Assembly (NCBI GenBank): GCA_963838495.1
Contig: CAWIRC010000001.1
Span: 2,108,001-2,172,000 of the forward strand
Length of the DNA stretch: 64,000 bases
Source: JBEKIK01 sp963838495
GTDB taxonomy: Bacteria > Planctomycetota > Planctomycetia > Pirellulales > Thermoguttaceae
Reading direction: 5' to 3'
How positions within the stretch are numbered: position 1 is the first letter of the stretch; each line of letters opens with the position of its first letter. The position numbers and the translations under genes are program-made. The notes under the pieces were generated by a model that saw only the letters and a program-made list of their open reading frames with translations, did no database searches and was not told where the DNA came from. Of the stretch, positions 7,681-18,361 are shown one piece after another.

Positions 7681-10181
7681 ATTATTTCCCCCTGCGCGGC
7701 CGGAGGAGCTGTCCAGGCGCAGCCAGAACGGGTGCTGGCGGTCGCCGCGGGTGCGGACGTCTTCCAGCAGCGTGCCGAGATCGCCCTGGAGAAACGGTTC
7801 CTTGGGATTGATCGACTGCCCGTTCACTTCGATGCTCGTGCGCCCTTTGAAATCGATCATCTGCGGCGACAGCCAAACGCTGACCTGCGCGCTTCCGGCA
7901 AAGACGCTGACATTGTTCCCGACAATCTTGCCCTTGACTTGCGCGGGCCGCGTTCCGGCCGGCGGCGGCCAGCGCTCGGGATCGACCTGCGTTTTCGGCG
8001 GCAGGCCTTCCAACTCCAACCACCAAAAAAAACAATCCCAATCGCGCATCGTCGAGCAGGTAAACTCGCGGGGGAAGAAATTGCGGTGGAACCGGCCCAT
8101 CCAATCGAAAATTCTCAGTATTTCCTCGTGAAAATCGTCGTGGCCGCGGCCCTCGTACTCGATCACCGTGGCGTCGTACCCGCGCTTCAGGTAGCGGTCC
8201 AGATCCAGGGCGTTTTTGGTGAGTTTCGCGCCGTCGAGTTCCCCTAAAACCACGTAAAAAGGTACGTACTTGGCGTTTTCCGAATAAAAATTGCAATAGC
8301 GGTCGGCCTGGGCGGAAATGGGAATCACCCCCGCCCAAAGATCGGGATGGGCCAGGCCCATGTCCCAGGCCGCGTCACCGCCCATGGAATAACCCGACAG
8401 GTAAACGCGATCGGTGTCGATCGCGAAGCGGCGGCAGGCGTCGCGCAGGCTGTTCAGCGCGGCGGCGTGCTCCCGGGCCGAATAGTTGTATTGTTTTTGA
8501 TGCTCCACGGTCCACTCGGTGCGATTACGACGTAGCCGAACCGGGCCGCATGGCCGCTGCGCGACATCGCAAGGGGCGAGGCATTTTCCGCAGGTTTTGC
8601 CTTCTCGGGCTTTGTCGCATTGGAAGCGGGCGGCTTGGAGGCATTTTCGCCTGTATCCGATTTTTCCCCGGCAGGAGCCGCTTTGACCCAATCGCCCGAC
8701 CACCAGTCGATCTGGCTCTCGGCCGTGTTGCCCGCGCCGCTCAGAGTGATTATGGCCGGATAAAGTTTATAAGGATCATATTCGGGCGGAAGCTGGACCC
8801 AATAAGTAATCGGCGGCTCCTTAGACAAGCCCGTCGCCTCCAACTTATAATAACCCGGCTTCTGTGGCGAGACGGCCGGGGGCGGATCGAGCGGCGGCTT
8901 CATGTGCGATAAAAGATCGGCAACGAGCGCGGGAGACGATCCCTCCTGCGACTTCAGGCCGTCGAGAATCTGCTCCCGCTTGGGTTTTTCCGGCTCGTTC
9001 AGATATTCCCGCAATTGGCGGCGGATATTGTAAACCGACAAGGCCACCGGCAACTGGTCGATCGCCGAATCGCTGCCCAGCAGCCAGCCGCTAACGGCCA
9101 GGGCCAGTTTTTCCTGCACCGGCATCTGGGGGTTGTCGGCGTTTTGCAGGAAGGCGGCCATGCGGCCGATGGTGTTGATGCTCAACTCGGCCGCCATTTC
9201 ATCGCGAATTTTGCGAAGTTGCTCCCGCTGGTAGGCGTCGGGTATTTTCGCCAAAAGGGCGTCGAATTTTTCCAGGGTTTTTTCCCGCCGCGCGGACTTG
9301 GTCTCGTAATCGTTAAGCATGTCTCCGGCCCCTTGCAGGATTTCGCCGCCCACCTCGTCGGAAGGAAATTTTTTCAATCCCTCCCAAACCAAGGCGTGCT
9401 GGCCGGCCTCGCGCCTAAGCTTCAATTCCGTTAAAAGCTGCTGGGCCGACAATTGTTTGATCGCCCTCAGCGACGGAGCTAACTGCTCTTGCATGTCCTT
9501 GCGCTCGGGAAAGGCCTTTATCAGGTCGTCCAGCGTTTGCCGGGCCTCGGCATAGCGCTCGGCCTGCAAATAAAAACGGGCGATCTTCTTGTAACTCTCC
9601 GGGTCCTTGGGATTCAGTTGTTTCAAAAGGATCTTTTGCAAGTCCTCGCGGGGAATGGAATTGGTGGCCATGCGCATGTCCCAGACGTGGGTAATGCCCT
9701 CCACCTTGGCCCAGCGGGGCGTCAGCTCGGTGATGCCCTGAATTATGTCCACCGGGCCCTTGCCCGTGTACATGGTAAAGATTCGCCTGCCGAACTGATC
9801 GAAGGGCTGCAATCGCATGGCCGGCCCCACGCTGCGGATGATCTGTCCGCCGCGCATCACGCGCTGATGAAGGTTGAACTTTTCCTCGCCTTGCCCGGCT
9901 TCCTCCTGGTGAACCTCCTTTATCAGCCGCTCGGAAACGAAGGTGCGGCTCAGGTCGTCGTCCATCAATAAAATCGTCGGCCCCGGCGCGTCGCTGTCCG
10001 GACTTTGCGGCTGGATAAGATCGGCCACGCCGGTAGTCTTGCCCAGTTTGCCGTGAAGCACCCGCCCGTCTTTTAAGACCACGTCGGTGGCTAGAGCCCG
10101 ACCGGCGGGGATTAGAGCGATTGACCAGAAAAACATCCAACGCACTAACGTCCCCAGCCGAAGGCATCCGAATCGGGTCAT
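7591..10181 (-). CDS. Secreted alpha/beta hydrolase with long N-terminal region, frameshifted
   Basis: About 860 residues. The signal peptide is LVRWMFFWSIALIPAGRALA. A long helical, TPR-like region (ARFYLQAERYAEARQTLDDLIKAFPE) is followed by a C-terminal esterase/depolymerase-like domain. The nucleophile motif is GYSMGGDAAW, the likely acid is in VLGELDGAKLT and the His in EGRGHDDFHEE. The frame breaks at about 8520, one base missing, between YVVIAP and EWTVEHQKQYNYSAREHA. The open frame ends at 7591, 90 bases into the convergent gene. A G5 run near 7690 may hide another missing base, which would end the protein at 7682. Substrate unknown; a polymer or ester outside the cytoplasm is plausible. 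Confidence 0.75.
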
Positions 10182-10217
10182 GATGTTTTTCCTGATCGAC
10201 CTAGCAGCATCGGTCCT

Positions 10218-10484
10218 TTATGGATTGTCGGTTTTAGCCAGCAGTGGAGAATCTCTTTCAATTTGAACGCGTTCCACCGTGCAGCCCGCCTTTTGAACGT
10301 CGGCAACCGCCGAGCGAATCGCCTCCTCAAGAGATTCCGCCTCGCGGCTAAAACCAACACTGGCAATGCCGCAAGAAGAAAAAGGCGAACCATCATCGCA
10401 ACCGGCTTCGAATAATTTATCGACCAGATCTTCGTCGATTACGTCAAGTCCACGCAAAATTACACTAAATTCATAGCATTTCAT
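10218..10484 (-). CDS. Putative antitoxin of a HicA-like pair
   Basis: An 88-residue acidic protein beginning MKCYEFSVILRGLD, with the segment LFEAGCDDGSPFSSCGIASVGFSREAESLEEAIRSAV. Proteins with this FEAGCDD...FSREA pattern are, from memory, found next to small HicA-like proteins such as the one directly upstream here, which suggests an antitoxin or partner role. The start at 10484 has GGAAAG seven bases upstream; longer in-frame versions run into the upstream gene. The gap to that gene is 17 bases, so they form an operon. Pairing is visible; the biochemical role is inferred. Confidence 0.6.
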   Translation of the reverse strand: MKCYEFSVILRGLDVIDEDLVDKLFEAGCDDGSPFSSCGIASVGFSREAESLEEAIRSAVADVQKAGCTVERVQIERDSPLLAKTDNP

Positions 10485-10501
10485 AAAAACTTTCCTTTGC
10501 T

Positions 10502-10732
10502 TCATTTTCTTGCATGGGGACAAGAATCGATGTGTCGCCTGATCCATCGAGCATGATTTTGCGAGTTTCGAGGCGTGGAATAAATCGGAATTTGACAACC
10601 GGAACGATCTTTTTGTGGACAAAATAAACGACCCCAAGCATGCGCTCGCGGCCCGGCCATAACCAGCCGCCAACCCTGCTCCAGTGCGTAATCCACCGCC
10701 TCCCGGATATGCTTATTTTTATGGGTGTTCAT
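10502..10732 (-). CDS. HicA-like putative toxin
   Basis: A 76-residue basic protein: MNTHKNKHIREAVDYALEQGW, then HAWGRLFCP and a C-terminal STPRNSQNHARWIRRHIDSC. The pattern of an N-terminal helix, a central strand with His, and a terminal helix rich in Arg and His resembles HicA-like dsRBD-fold RNases. The start at 10732 is chosen because a TATAAT box lies just upstream, inside the longer reading from 10771. It precedes the putative antitoxin by 17 bases. Toxicity has not been shown for this sequence. Confidence 0.6.
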   Translation of the reverse strand: MNTHKNKHIREAVDYALEQGWRLVMAGPRAHAWGRLFCPQKDRSGCQIPIYSTPRNSQNHARWIRRHIDSCPHARK

Positions 10733-10853
10733 TTTGCTTCGTGCAACTTGATCTTCCTGTATTATAACCATACTTAATCTCCAATTTCAGTAATATACAT
10801 CCTTGACATAGCGGATTGCGGGCAGCAAAATCGGAGAAACTGGGAAATCCATC

Positions 10854-11105
10854 ATGCACAAGCCGCCTATTCCACAATCCGCAATTGCCCTGGCCATTTC
10901 CGGGGCAATCATTCTTCCCATCGCCATTTGCTTGATATTGGGCGTCGCCTCCCTTCTATCGGCTATGGGCGATTCGTCAGGCGGTGGGGTGCTGCACTGG
11001 ATCGCCTTGGCCTGCGGAATTATTTGGGCCCTGGATCTGATTCTCCTGCTGCTCGCGCTGGGCATCAACGCGATGAGCGGGCCTGATGAGGATGCGAATG
11101 AGTAA
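10854..11105 (+). CDS. Small two-helix membrane protein
   Basis: An 83-residue protein with hydrophobic helices at about residues 10-35 and 47-72, a Gly/Ser loop between them and an acidic tail GPDEDANE. It overlaps the start of mrp by eight bases, so the two genes are translationally coupled. An antisense frame on the minus strand over the same region (10787-11110) lacks any protein-like pattern. Function unknown. Confidence 0.6.
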   Translation: MHKPPIPQSAIALAISGAIILPIAICLILGVASLLSAMGDSSGGGVLHWIALACGIIWALDLILLLLALGINAMSGPDEDANE

Positions 11106-12177
11106 TCCACCCGTCACAGAAACGGCGGTGCGCGAGGCGATTGCGGCTTTTAAAGATCCTGAAACCGGGCGGAGCGCCGCGCAACTCGGGCAAATTCATG
11201 CCTTGGAACTGACGGGCGAAAATCTCTCGCTTACGCTGGGTTTGACCACCTGGTCGGCCCCGATCCGTGAGGAAACCCGCGCGGAATTGGTTTCGCTGCT
11301 CGAAAAACAATTTCCGCAATTGAAAATATCCGTCGATCTTGCCGTCCACCAGCGTAAGCCGGAAAAGTTGGGCGAGCTCGGACTGACGGTAAAAACCGCG
11401 ATTGCCGTTGGGGCAGGCAAAGGCGGAGTGGGAAAAAGTTCCATCGCCGCTTATCTGGCATACGGCCTTGCCCGGGCAGGCTGCCAGGTGGGTCTGATGG
11501 ACGCCGACGTGTACGGCCCCAGCATCCCGCACCTGCTGGGCACGGAAAATCGGCCCGGAATCGTCGGCAACCGCATCCTGCCGGTGGAAGTTGACGGTTT
11601 AAAAGTGATGTCCATGGGCTTTTTGGTGCCGCGCGGCGAGGCGGTGATATGGCGCGGACCGATGCTGCACGCCGCGCTTACTCAGTTTTTGCGCGATACC
11701 CAATGGGGCGAGTTGGATTACCTGATCATCGACCTGCCGCCGGGAACGGGCGACGTGGCACTATCGCTCTCCCAATTGCTGCCGCTTTCCGGCGCGGTTA
11801 TAGTAGCCACGCCCCAGGACGTAGCCTTGCTCGACGTGGTCAAGGCCATCGGGATGTTTAGAAAACTGGACGTGGAAGTATTGGGAATGATCGAAAACAT
11901 GAGCTTTTTCAGCTGCCCCCAATGCGGCGCAAGGCACGATATTTTCGGTTCCGGCGGGGCGAAAAAGAAGGCCCACGAGTTGCTCGTGCCTTTTCTGGGC
12001 GACCTTCCGATCGTGACCGAACTAAGGGTTCTGGCCGACCGCGGCCAGATCGGCAAGGCCTTTGACAACAAAGATGCGCGGCCTTACCTGGAATCGATAT
12101 ATCTGAACCTGGTCCGAAACCTTGCCCGGCGACACAGGGAAAAGCCCGAGTTGCCCACGCTCACGGTATTGAAATAA
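11098..12177 (+). CDS. mrp: Mrp/ApbC family Fe-S carrier ATPase
   Basis: A 359-residue P-loop NTPase that binds and hands on Fe-S clusters. Residues 1-90 form a MIP18/DUF59 domain. The deviant Walker A motif GAGKGGVGKS is at 105-114, followed by MDADVYGPSIPHLLG and LIIDLPPGTGD. The paired cysteines of the cluster-bridging motif are in FFSCPQCGARHD near residue 266. Start 11098 (MSNPP) is preferred; ATGs at 11086 and 11092 are alternatives. It overlaps the small membrane gene upstream. A second MIP18-type protein (sufT) lies in the suf locus of this window, so both could serve Fe-S delivery. Confidence 0.95.
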   Translation: MSNPPVTETAVREAIAAFKDPETGRSAAQLGQIHALELTGENLSLTLGLTTWSAPIREETRAELVSLLEKQFPQLKISVDLAVHQRKPEKLGELGLTVKTAIAVGAGKGGVGKSSIAAYLAYGLARAGCQVGLMDADVYGPSIPHLLGTENRPGIVGNRILPVEVDGLKVMSMGFLVPRGEAVIWRGPMLHAALTQFLRDTQWGELDYLIIDLPPGTGDVALSLSQLLPLSGAVIVATPQDVALLDVVKAIGMFRKLDVEVLGMIENMSFFSCPQCGARHDIFGSGGAKKKAHELLVPFLGDLPIVTELRVLADRGQIGKAFDNKDARPYLESIYLNLVRNLARRHREKPELPTLTVLK

Positions 12178-12181
12178 ATTT

Positions 12182-12622
12182 TCATCTGGTGTCTAAAAGC
12201 AGCGTGACCGGGCCGTCGTTTGTAAGTTCCACCTCCATGTGCTGGCGGAATCGGCCGGTGGCCACGCTCAGGCCTTGTGCCCTGATGTGGGCGACAAATT
12301 GCTCGTAGAGTTTTTCGGCCGCCTCGGGCGGGGCGGCGGCGTCGAAACTGGGGCGGCGGCCCTTCCGGCAGTCGCCCAGGAGAGTGAATTGGCTTACCAC
12401 CAGCATCGCCCCGTCCACGTCTCTAAGAGAGAGGTTCATTTTTTCCCGGCTGTCTTCGAAAATTCTCAGCCCGGCGATCTTATCGGCCAGTTGGCGGGCG
12501 TCGGACTCCTCGTCGCCCTCGGCCACGCCCAACAAAACAAGCATGCCTTTGCCGATCTCGGCGCAGACCTGACCGGCAATTGTAACTTTGGCCCGGCTGA
12601 CTCGTTGCACGCATGCCTTCAT
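12182..12622 (-). CDS. dtd: D-aminoacyl-tRNA deacylase
   Basis: A 146-residue cytoplasmic editing enzyme that removes D-amino acids (and Gly from tRNA-Ala) from tRNAs. The family's two active-site motifs are present: SQFTL at residues 77-81 and NDGPVT at 135-140, the latter holding the Gly-cisPro dipeptide that rejects L-amino acids. The N-terminus MKACVQRVSRAKVTI is canonical, which fixes the start at 12622. Convergent with mrp, four bases between stops. Confidence 0.95.
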   Translation of the reverse strand: MKACVQRVSRAKVTIAGQVCAEIGKGMLVLLGVAEGDEESDARQLADKIAGLRIFEDSREKMNLSLRDVDGAMLVVSQFTLLGDCRKGRRPSFDAAAPPEAAEKLYEQFVAHIRAQGLSVATGRFRQHMEVELTNDGPVTLLLDTR

Positions 12623-12933
12623 ATCGCATTACCATAAAACATCGGCGATTTCGTTGCAACCTCCCCTTAGCCTCGGCGCCGCCATGACGTACAATTTATT
12701 GAGACCCCTGTGGGTGCCATGCCCACGCTTGCCGTGGGTGCCATGCCCATGCATGCGTGGGTGCCATGCCCACGCTTGCCGTGGGCATGTTTTTCCGGGA
12801 AAATCGCCCCATGGCCACGCAAGCGTGGCCATGCCACACAACTCCGATAAATAAACTTTATTTAGCCCCCGGTGAATACACCGGGGGCCAGCCTGAACAA
12901 TCACTTGATAAAAAACATAACCGACAAGCAACA
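12623..12933. repeat. Spacer filled with hairpin arrays
   Basis: Divergent spacer between dtd and pdxA. At 12710-12789 a 24-base unit, GTGGGTGCCATGCCCACGCT plus TGCC, is present three times (one copy 23 bases, with ATGCATGC) plus a partial. At 12810-12833 CATGGCCACGC-AA-GCGTGGCCATG is a perfect palindrome. At 12857-12889 GCCCCCGGTG-AATA-CACCGGGGGC is a REP-type hairpin also found at 41950-41982. Little is left for promoters. Confidence 0.8.
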
Positions 12934-14061
12934 ATGAACGAGCAACGACCTTTAATTGCGATAACGATGGGCGACCCGGCCGGCATCGGAACGGAGATAA
13001 TCGTCGGCGCCTGGACCGAAACTGTGGTGCACGAGTGGTGCCGGCCACTGGTGGTGGGAAACGCTGAAATCCTTCGCCGGGCGGTGACGCTTTGGCAGCG
13101 GAGCGTGAAGGTGGAGGAAATCGACTCGCCCGCTTCGGCCCGGCCTTCGCCGGAGGTGATTCCATGCCTGGTTTGCGGTTCGCCGGATGTATTGGACGTG
13201 GCCCCCGGCACGCTCGACGCCCGGGCGGGCCAGGCGGCCTACGACGCGATTATAACGGCAACTCGCTTGGCCCTGGACGGCAATGTCGACGCCATCACCA
13301 CCGCGCCTTTGCAAAAAGAGGCCCTGCACCGGGCAGGCCACAACTTCCCGGGGCACACCGAACTTCTCGCCCAACTCTGCGGCGTCGACGATTTTGCCAT
13401 GATGCTTTACGTCGGGCCGGGCGACGACCTTTTGGCGCCCTACGGTTTGACCGTGGTTCACGTCACGTTGCACACCGCGCTGAAAAAAGCGATCGATTTG
13501 CTTACACCCGAGGCAATTTTGGCCAAAGCCCGTCTGGCCGACAGCTTCATGTCGCGCTTGATGCATCCGCTCGAGACTGGACACGAAGCGGCGGCCAGTC
13601 AAGGTCGGTACGGCAAGGCCGCAGCGCAAAATTCAAGAAAAAATCGGCCGCGAATCGGTGTCTGCGCGCTCAATCCTCATGCCGGCGAAGGGGGTTTGTT
13701 CGGCGATGAGGAGCGCACGATCATCCGGCCCGCCGTCAAGCAAGGAATAAGCGAAGGCCTGCAGCTCGAAGGACCCCTGCCCGCCGATACGCTTATGCTT
13801 CGGGCCCGCGACGGGCATTACGACGCCGTGGTGGCCATGTACCACGACCAGGGCCACATCGCCTTGAAATTATTGGGAATGCACCGGGCTGTAAATATAA
13901 CCTTGGGGCTGCCCATCATCCGCACCAGCGTGGCGCATGGCACGGCCTTTGACATCGCCTGGAAACGCCGCGCGGAAACCGGCAGCCTCATCGAAGCCAT
14001 TCGCATTGCCAGCCGCCTGGCCGCCGATCGCGAGGCATGGCGAAAGGAATGCAAGCGGTAG
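12934..14061 (+). CDS. pdxA: 4-hydroxythreonine-4-phosphate dehydrogenase
   Basis: A 375-residue NAD-dependent, metal-using enzyme of pyridoxal-phosphate synthesis (DXP-dependent route). The start MNEQRPLIAITMGDPAGIG is canonical; a longer in-frame reading from 12757 would run through the hairpin array and is rejected. Metal-binding histidines lie in FPGHTELLAQL, VHVTLHTALKKAI and YHDQGHIALKLL. A stretch of about 20 residues after MHPLETGHEAAAS is more basic than usual and may be a loop insertion. No clear Shine-Dalgarno sequence precedes the ATG. Confidence 0.94.
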   Translation: MNEQRPLIAITMGDPAGIGTEIIVGAWTETVVHEWCRPLVVGNAEILRRAVTLWQRSVKVEEIDSPASARPSPEVIPCLVCGSPDVLDVAPGTLDARAGQAAYDAIITATRLALDGNVDAITTAPLQKEALHRAGHNFPGHTELLAQLCGVDDFAMMLYVGPGDDLLAPYGLTVVHVTLHTALKKAIDLLTPEAILAKARLADSFMSRLMHPLETGHEAAASQGRYGKAAAQNSRKNRPRIGVCALNPHAGEGGLFGDEERTIIRPAVKQGISEGLQLEGPLPADTLMLRARDGHYDAVVAMYHDQGHIALKLLGMHRAVNITLGLPIIRTSVAHGTAFDIAWKRRAETGSLIEAIRIASRLAADREAWRKECKR

Positions 14062-14062
14062 A

Positions 14063-14650
14063 TTATTTTATGACGTGATTAACGCCGGCGTGGCGGAGTT
14101 TGTCGCGGGCCCGGCTGAGGATCGGCCCAATGCTGTTTTCGGACATCCCTATCTGCATGCTGATCTCCTGGTAGCTTTTTCCCTCCAGGTGATACATCCG
14201 CACTACCTCGGCCTCGATGCCCTTGAGCAAGCTTAGCATGCGAGTAATCTCTTCTTTATCCATGACCCGCTGCTCAATGCTGGGATATGGATAATTGGAT
14301 GAAAGGGCGTAAATCTCTTCGGTCGAGATGCTTTGCGTCTCAACCGGTTTGCGGGCCTGCAACTCCCGAACAACGATGCGCCGCGCGATCACCGTCAAAT
14401 ATGTGGCTAAACTGCATTGACGGCGGAAATTACGCAAAACGGCCAGATCATTGTCCACTATCACCAAAAAAACGTTCGCACATAGATCGTCGCGGTCTTC
14501 GGGGGTCAACTGTAGTCCCCGGGACTGGGCCGTATGCTTGACCACGTGAATCATCAGTCCCATAAAGCGATCGACAAAATCCTCCCAGGCCCTGGGCTTT
14601 TGTTGCAGGCAGCGCTCCAGCAGATTGCGGTCGATTTCAGATAGTGCCAC
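14063..14650 (-). CDS. ECF-type RNA polymerase sigma factor
   Basis: A 195-residue sigma70-family protein. Region 2 lies at about residues 20-95 (FVDRFMGLMIHVVK ... RQCSLATYLTVIARRIVVREL) and region 4 at about 130-190, with the helix-turn-helix KSYQEISMQIGMSENSIGPILSRARDKL. The linker TQSISTEEIYALSSNYPYPS is typical of planctomycete ECF factors. It is convergent with pdxA, one base between stops. No anti-sigma factor is adjacent, so its signal is unknown. Confidence 0.85.
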   Translation of the reverse strand: MALSEIDRNLLERCLQQKPRAWEDFVDRFMGLMIHVVKHTAQSRGLQLTPEDRDDLCANVFLVIVDNDLAVLRNFRRQCSLATYLTVIARRIVVRELQARKPVETQSISTEEIYALSSNYPYPSIEQRVMDKEEITRMLSLLKGIEAEVVRMYHLEGKSYQEISMQIGMSENSIGPILSRARDKLRHAGVNHVIK

Positions 14651-15067
14651 GCCATCAATCCTTGTACATTAAACCCCTGCAACATATCCCTCCCAATCCA
14701 TTAGGGGATAAATGGGGGTCAAGCGAACAGTCTAACAATAGCCCCACCTTCTAAAAATTGTAAATTCTACCGACTGAATAAACAAGTATTTATGTAGTTA
14801 ATCGCCTTCCTAATCTATCATTATACCAGCTATTAAGTAGTAGCACATTAATAATCAATATTCCCCCCATAAGTGTTTAATGGTAAAATCTCAACCGGCG
14901 GTAATCTGGATGATTTATTACACGCAAAACGGATTTATGCGAGCGCTCTATTCTTCCCTACATCGACGCTTTGTTTAGGCTGAATTAAGATTCAACGGCC
15001 GGCCGAAACAGTACTTAGGGACTGTAATAGACTCTCGAACTTAACGTCATTTCCAGGGAGGGTTAAA
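14651..15067. other. AT-rich spacer
   Basis: About 420 bases between the divergent sigma-factor and methyltransferase-like genes. No open frame of note and no long repeat. It must hold two promoters but I cannot single one out with confidence. Confidence 0.4.
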
Positions 15068-15622
15068 TTGACGCATACCAGCCGTTGGAGGTTTTTTTAC
15101 CTTTCATTTTTTTCTAAACCGGCATCGTATCGGGCAATTTATCGGGCAATTGCCCAAAAAAGGGCCTATCGCATCCTGGAACTGGGCATCGCCGACGGCC
15201 GGCGGGCATTGCGCATGATCGACGCCGCCGCACGGTTCACTTCCCGCACTGATATCCAATACATCGGCCTGGATCATTTCGAAGGCCGCGGCAAAAACGA
15301 TGCCCCGGGATTGTCGCTTATAGCCGCCCACCGGATGCTTTCACGAACCGGCGCAAAAATCAAACTTATCCCCGGCGACCCCTTAAGAAGCCTTGCCAGC
15401 ACTGCCAACGAACTGGGACAAGTCGATCTGCTGGTAGTCTCTCCCCAGGCCGAAACCGACCGCTTGAACAGGGTATGGTATTTCGTACCTCGAATGTTGC
15501 ACGCCCATACGCGCATCTTTGTAGAGCAAACGCTGCCGGGGGGTAAAAATACCTTGCTGGCGGTATCTTCCCGTGAAGTCGAACAATGGGCGGCCAAGGC
15601 CATCCGTTGGAAAGCTGCGTAA
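15068..15622 (+). CDS. Class I methyltransferase-like protein
   Basis: A 184-residue protein with a Rossmann-type motif I, YRILELGIADGRRALRMID, at about residues 37-55, an acidic turn after strand 2 (IQYIGLDHFEG) and a strand 4 with DLLVVSPQ. This fits a compact SAM-dependent methyltransferase fold, but motif I lacks the usual GxGxG, so activity is doubtful. The start is a TTG at 15068, five bases after a strong Shine-Dalgarno sequence GGGAGGG (15056-15062); no better start lies nearby. Substrate unknown. Confidence 0.6.
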   Translation: MTHTSRWRFFYLSFFSKPASYRAIYRAIAQKRAYRILELGIADGRRALRMIDAAARFTSRTDIQYIGLDHFEGRGKNDAPGLSLIAAHRMLSRTGAKIKLIPGDPLRSLASTANELGQVDLLVVSPQAETDRLNRVWYFVPRMLHAHTRIFVEQTLPGGKNTLLAVSSREVEQWAAKAIRWKAA

Positions 15623-15837
15623 AATTGGTTATGGAGCAGGTATTTGCAAGCGGGAAGATTATCTTTCCCTTAATAAATAATCTCCCCGGCTGGTGCGACC
15701 GCCCCGGCTCTCCAATAAATTGCTTCACTCCTATCACCGAACCAAAGTGTAGTATAATGAGTCTTTAAGTAATGCTTCGTTTTTTCATGCGATGCACGGG
15801 CTAAATTCTCCCTTATATTCTTCAGCCGTTAAAATAT

Positions 15838-17251
<1,414 letters not shown>

Positions 17252-17356
17252 GGGGCTCTAATAAAACCTCCCCTCTCCGGGTACCGACCGAAGGTTGGTC
17301 GAGAGAGGGGCAGGGGTGAGGGCATTTATAAAAGGATATAATGTTTTATTAGAGCT
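17252..17356. repeat. MITE-like repeat, family B copy 1
   Basis: About 105 bases starting right after the leuC stop. Terminal inverted repeats are GCTCTAATAAAAC (17255) and GTTTTATTAGAGC (to 17355). The core is the same CCCCTCTCCGGGTACC / GGTGAGGGC hairpin found inside family A, with an inner ACCGACCGAAGGTTGGTC hairpin. A second copy is at 60253-60356. It lies between leuC and leuD, so it is presumably transcribed. Confidence 0.8.
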
Positions 17357-17444
17357 ATTAAATTTGACTGCAAATTAACATCGTTGTTCAATTTGAAATT
17401 TGAAATTTGAAATAACAAACACATTTTATCACACAAAAACCATC

Positions 17445-18038
17445 ATGCGTCCATTTACCGTTCACACCGGACTGGTTGTGCCGCTGGATCGGCCCAACGT
17501 CGATACCGATCAGATCATCCCCAAGCAGTTCCTCAAGCGGATCGAGCGGACGGGCTTCGGGAAATTCCTGTTCTTCGATTGGCGTTTTTTGGACGACGGC
17601 ACCGACAATCCCCAGTTTATCCTCAACCTGCCCGAGTATCGCGGGGCGAGCATTTTACTTGCCCGGCGTAATTTCGGCTGCGGTTCCAGCCGCGAGCACG
17701 CCCCTTGGGCCCTGGAGGATTATGGGTTCCGCGCGATCATCGCCCCCAGTTTCGCCGACATCTTTTACAACAATTGCTTCAAAAACGGCCTGCTGCCCGT
17801 GCGTCTCAACGAGGCCGCGGTTGACGATCTTTTCAATCGCGCCGCAAAACACCCGGGCTACAAACTCGCCGTAGACCTGGAAAAGTGCGAAATCCGCGAC
17901 GATTTCGGCCTGAAACTGACCATTGAGGTCGATGATTTCCGCCGCCACTGCCTCTTAAACGGCCTGGACGACATCGGCCTGACGCTCGTTCACGAAAACG
18001 AAATCGCCGCCTACGAAAAAGCCCACGGGATCGCGTAG
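17445..18038 (+). CDS. leuD: 3-isopropylmalate dehydratase small subunit
   Basis: A 197-residue swivel-domain partner of LeuC. It starts MRPFTVHTGLVVPLDRPNVDTDQIIPKQFLK; the reading can be extended upstream to 17400 but that adds non-conserved residues from a phrase repeat. The substrate-binding loop NFGCGSSREHAPWAL is intact, as is IIAPSFADIFYNNCFKNGLLP. No frame break. About 190 bases, including a MITE-like element and a run of TTGAAATTTGAAATTTGAAA, separate it from leuC. Confidence 0.95.
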   Translation: MRPFTVHTGLVVPLDRPNVDTDQIIPKQFLKRIERTGFGKFLFFDWRFLDDGTDNPQFILNLPEYRGASILLARRNFGCGSSREHAPWALEDYGFRAIIAPSFADIFYNNCFKNGLLPVRLNEAAVDDLFNRAAKHPGYKLAVDLEKCEIRDDFGLKLTIEVDDFRRHCLLNGLDDIGLTLVHENEIAAYEKAHGIA

Positions 18039-18361
18039 CAGCACATAAAGCAACAATCCGGCCCCCGGTGTGTTCCACCACGGGCTAAATAACCACACGA
18101 ATGTTGCCGCAACTGGCGCTACCGTTACACCTCCCGGAAATCTTCCATTCTTTTGCGTCGCGCAGCCCAGAACGGCGATCGAGATAGATCGCTTCGGCAT
18201 GGATCATCTGTCCAGATACACTTCCCCTGGCTCCGGATGAAGTGTATATATGATATTCACAAGTTTACATACGATTTCCGCACCTTTTTCATTCCCTAGG
18301 GGTTTAAAACCAATATGGAGGCATATCTGAACCCGCGTATAACTACTCAGGAGCTGAAATC
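18039..18361. other. Spacer with degenerate hairpin
   Basis: About 320 bases. At 18060-18090 a decayed copy of the CCCCCGGTG...CACCGGGGG-type hairpin (GGCCCCCGGTGTGTTCCACC) can be seen. The rest has no open frame or repeat. The promoter of the DUF4405-like gene is expected in the AT-rich part near 18240-18330. Confidence 0.45.

Noticed and set aside
10787..11110. 107-codon minus-strand frame
   Set aside because: Antisense to the small membrane protein that is coupled to mrp; no protein-like features.
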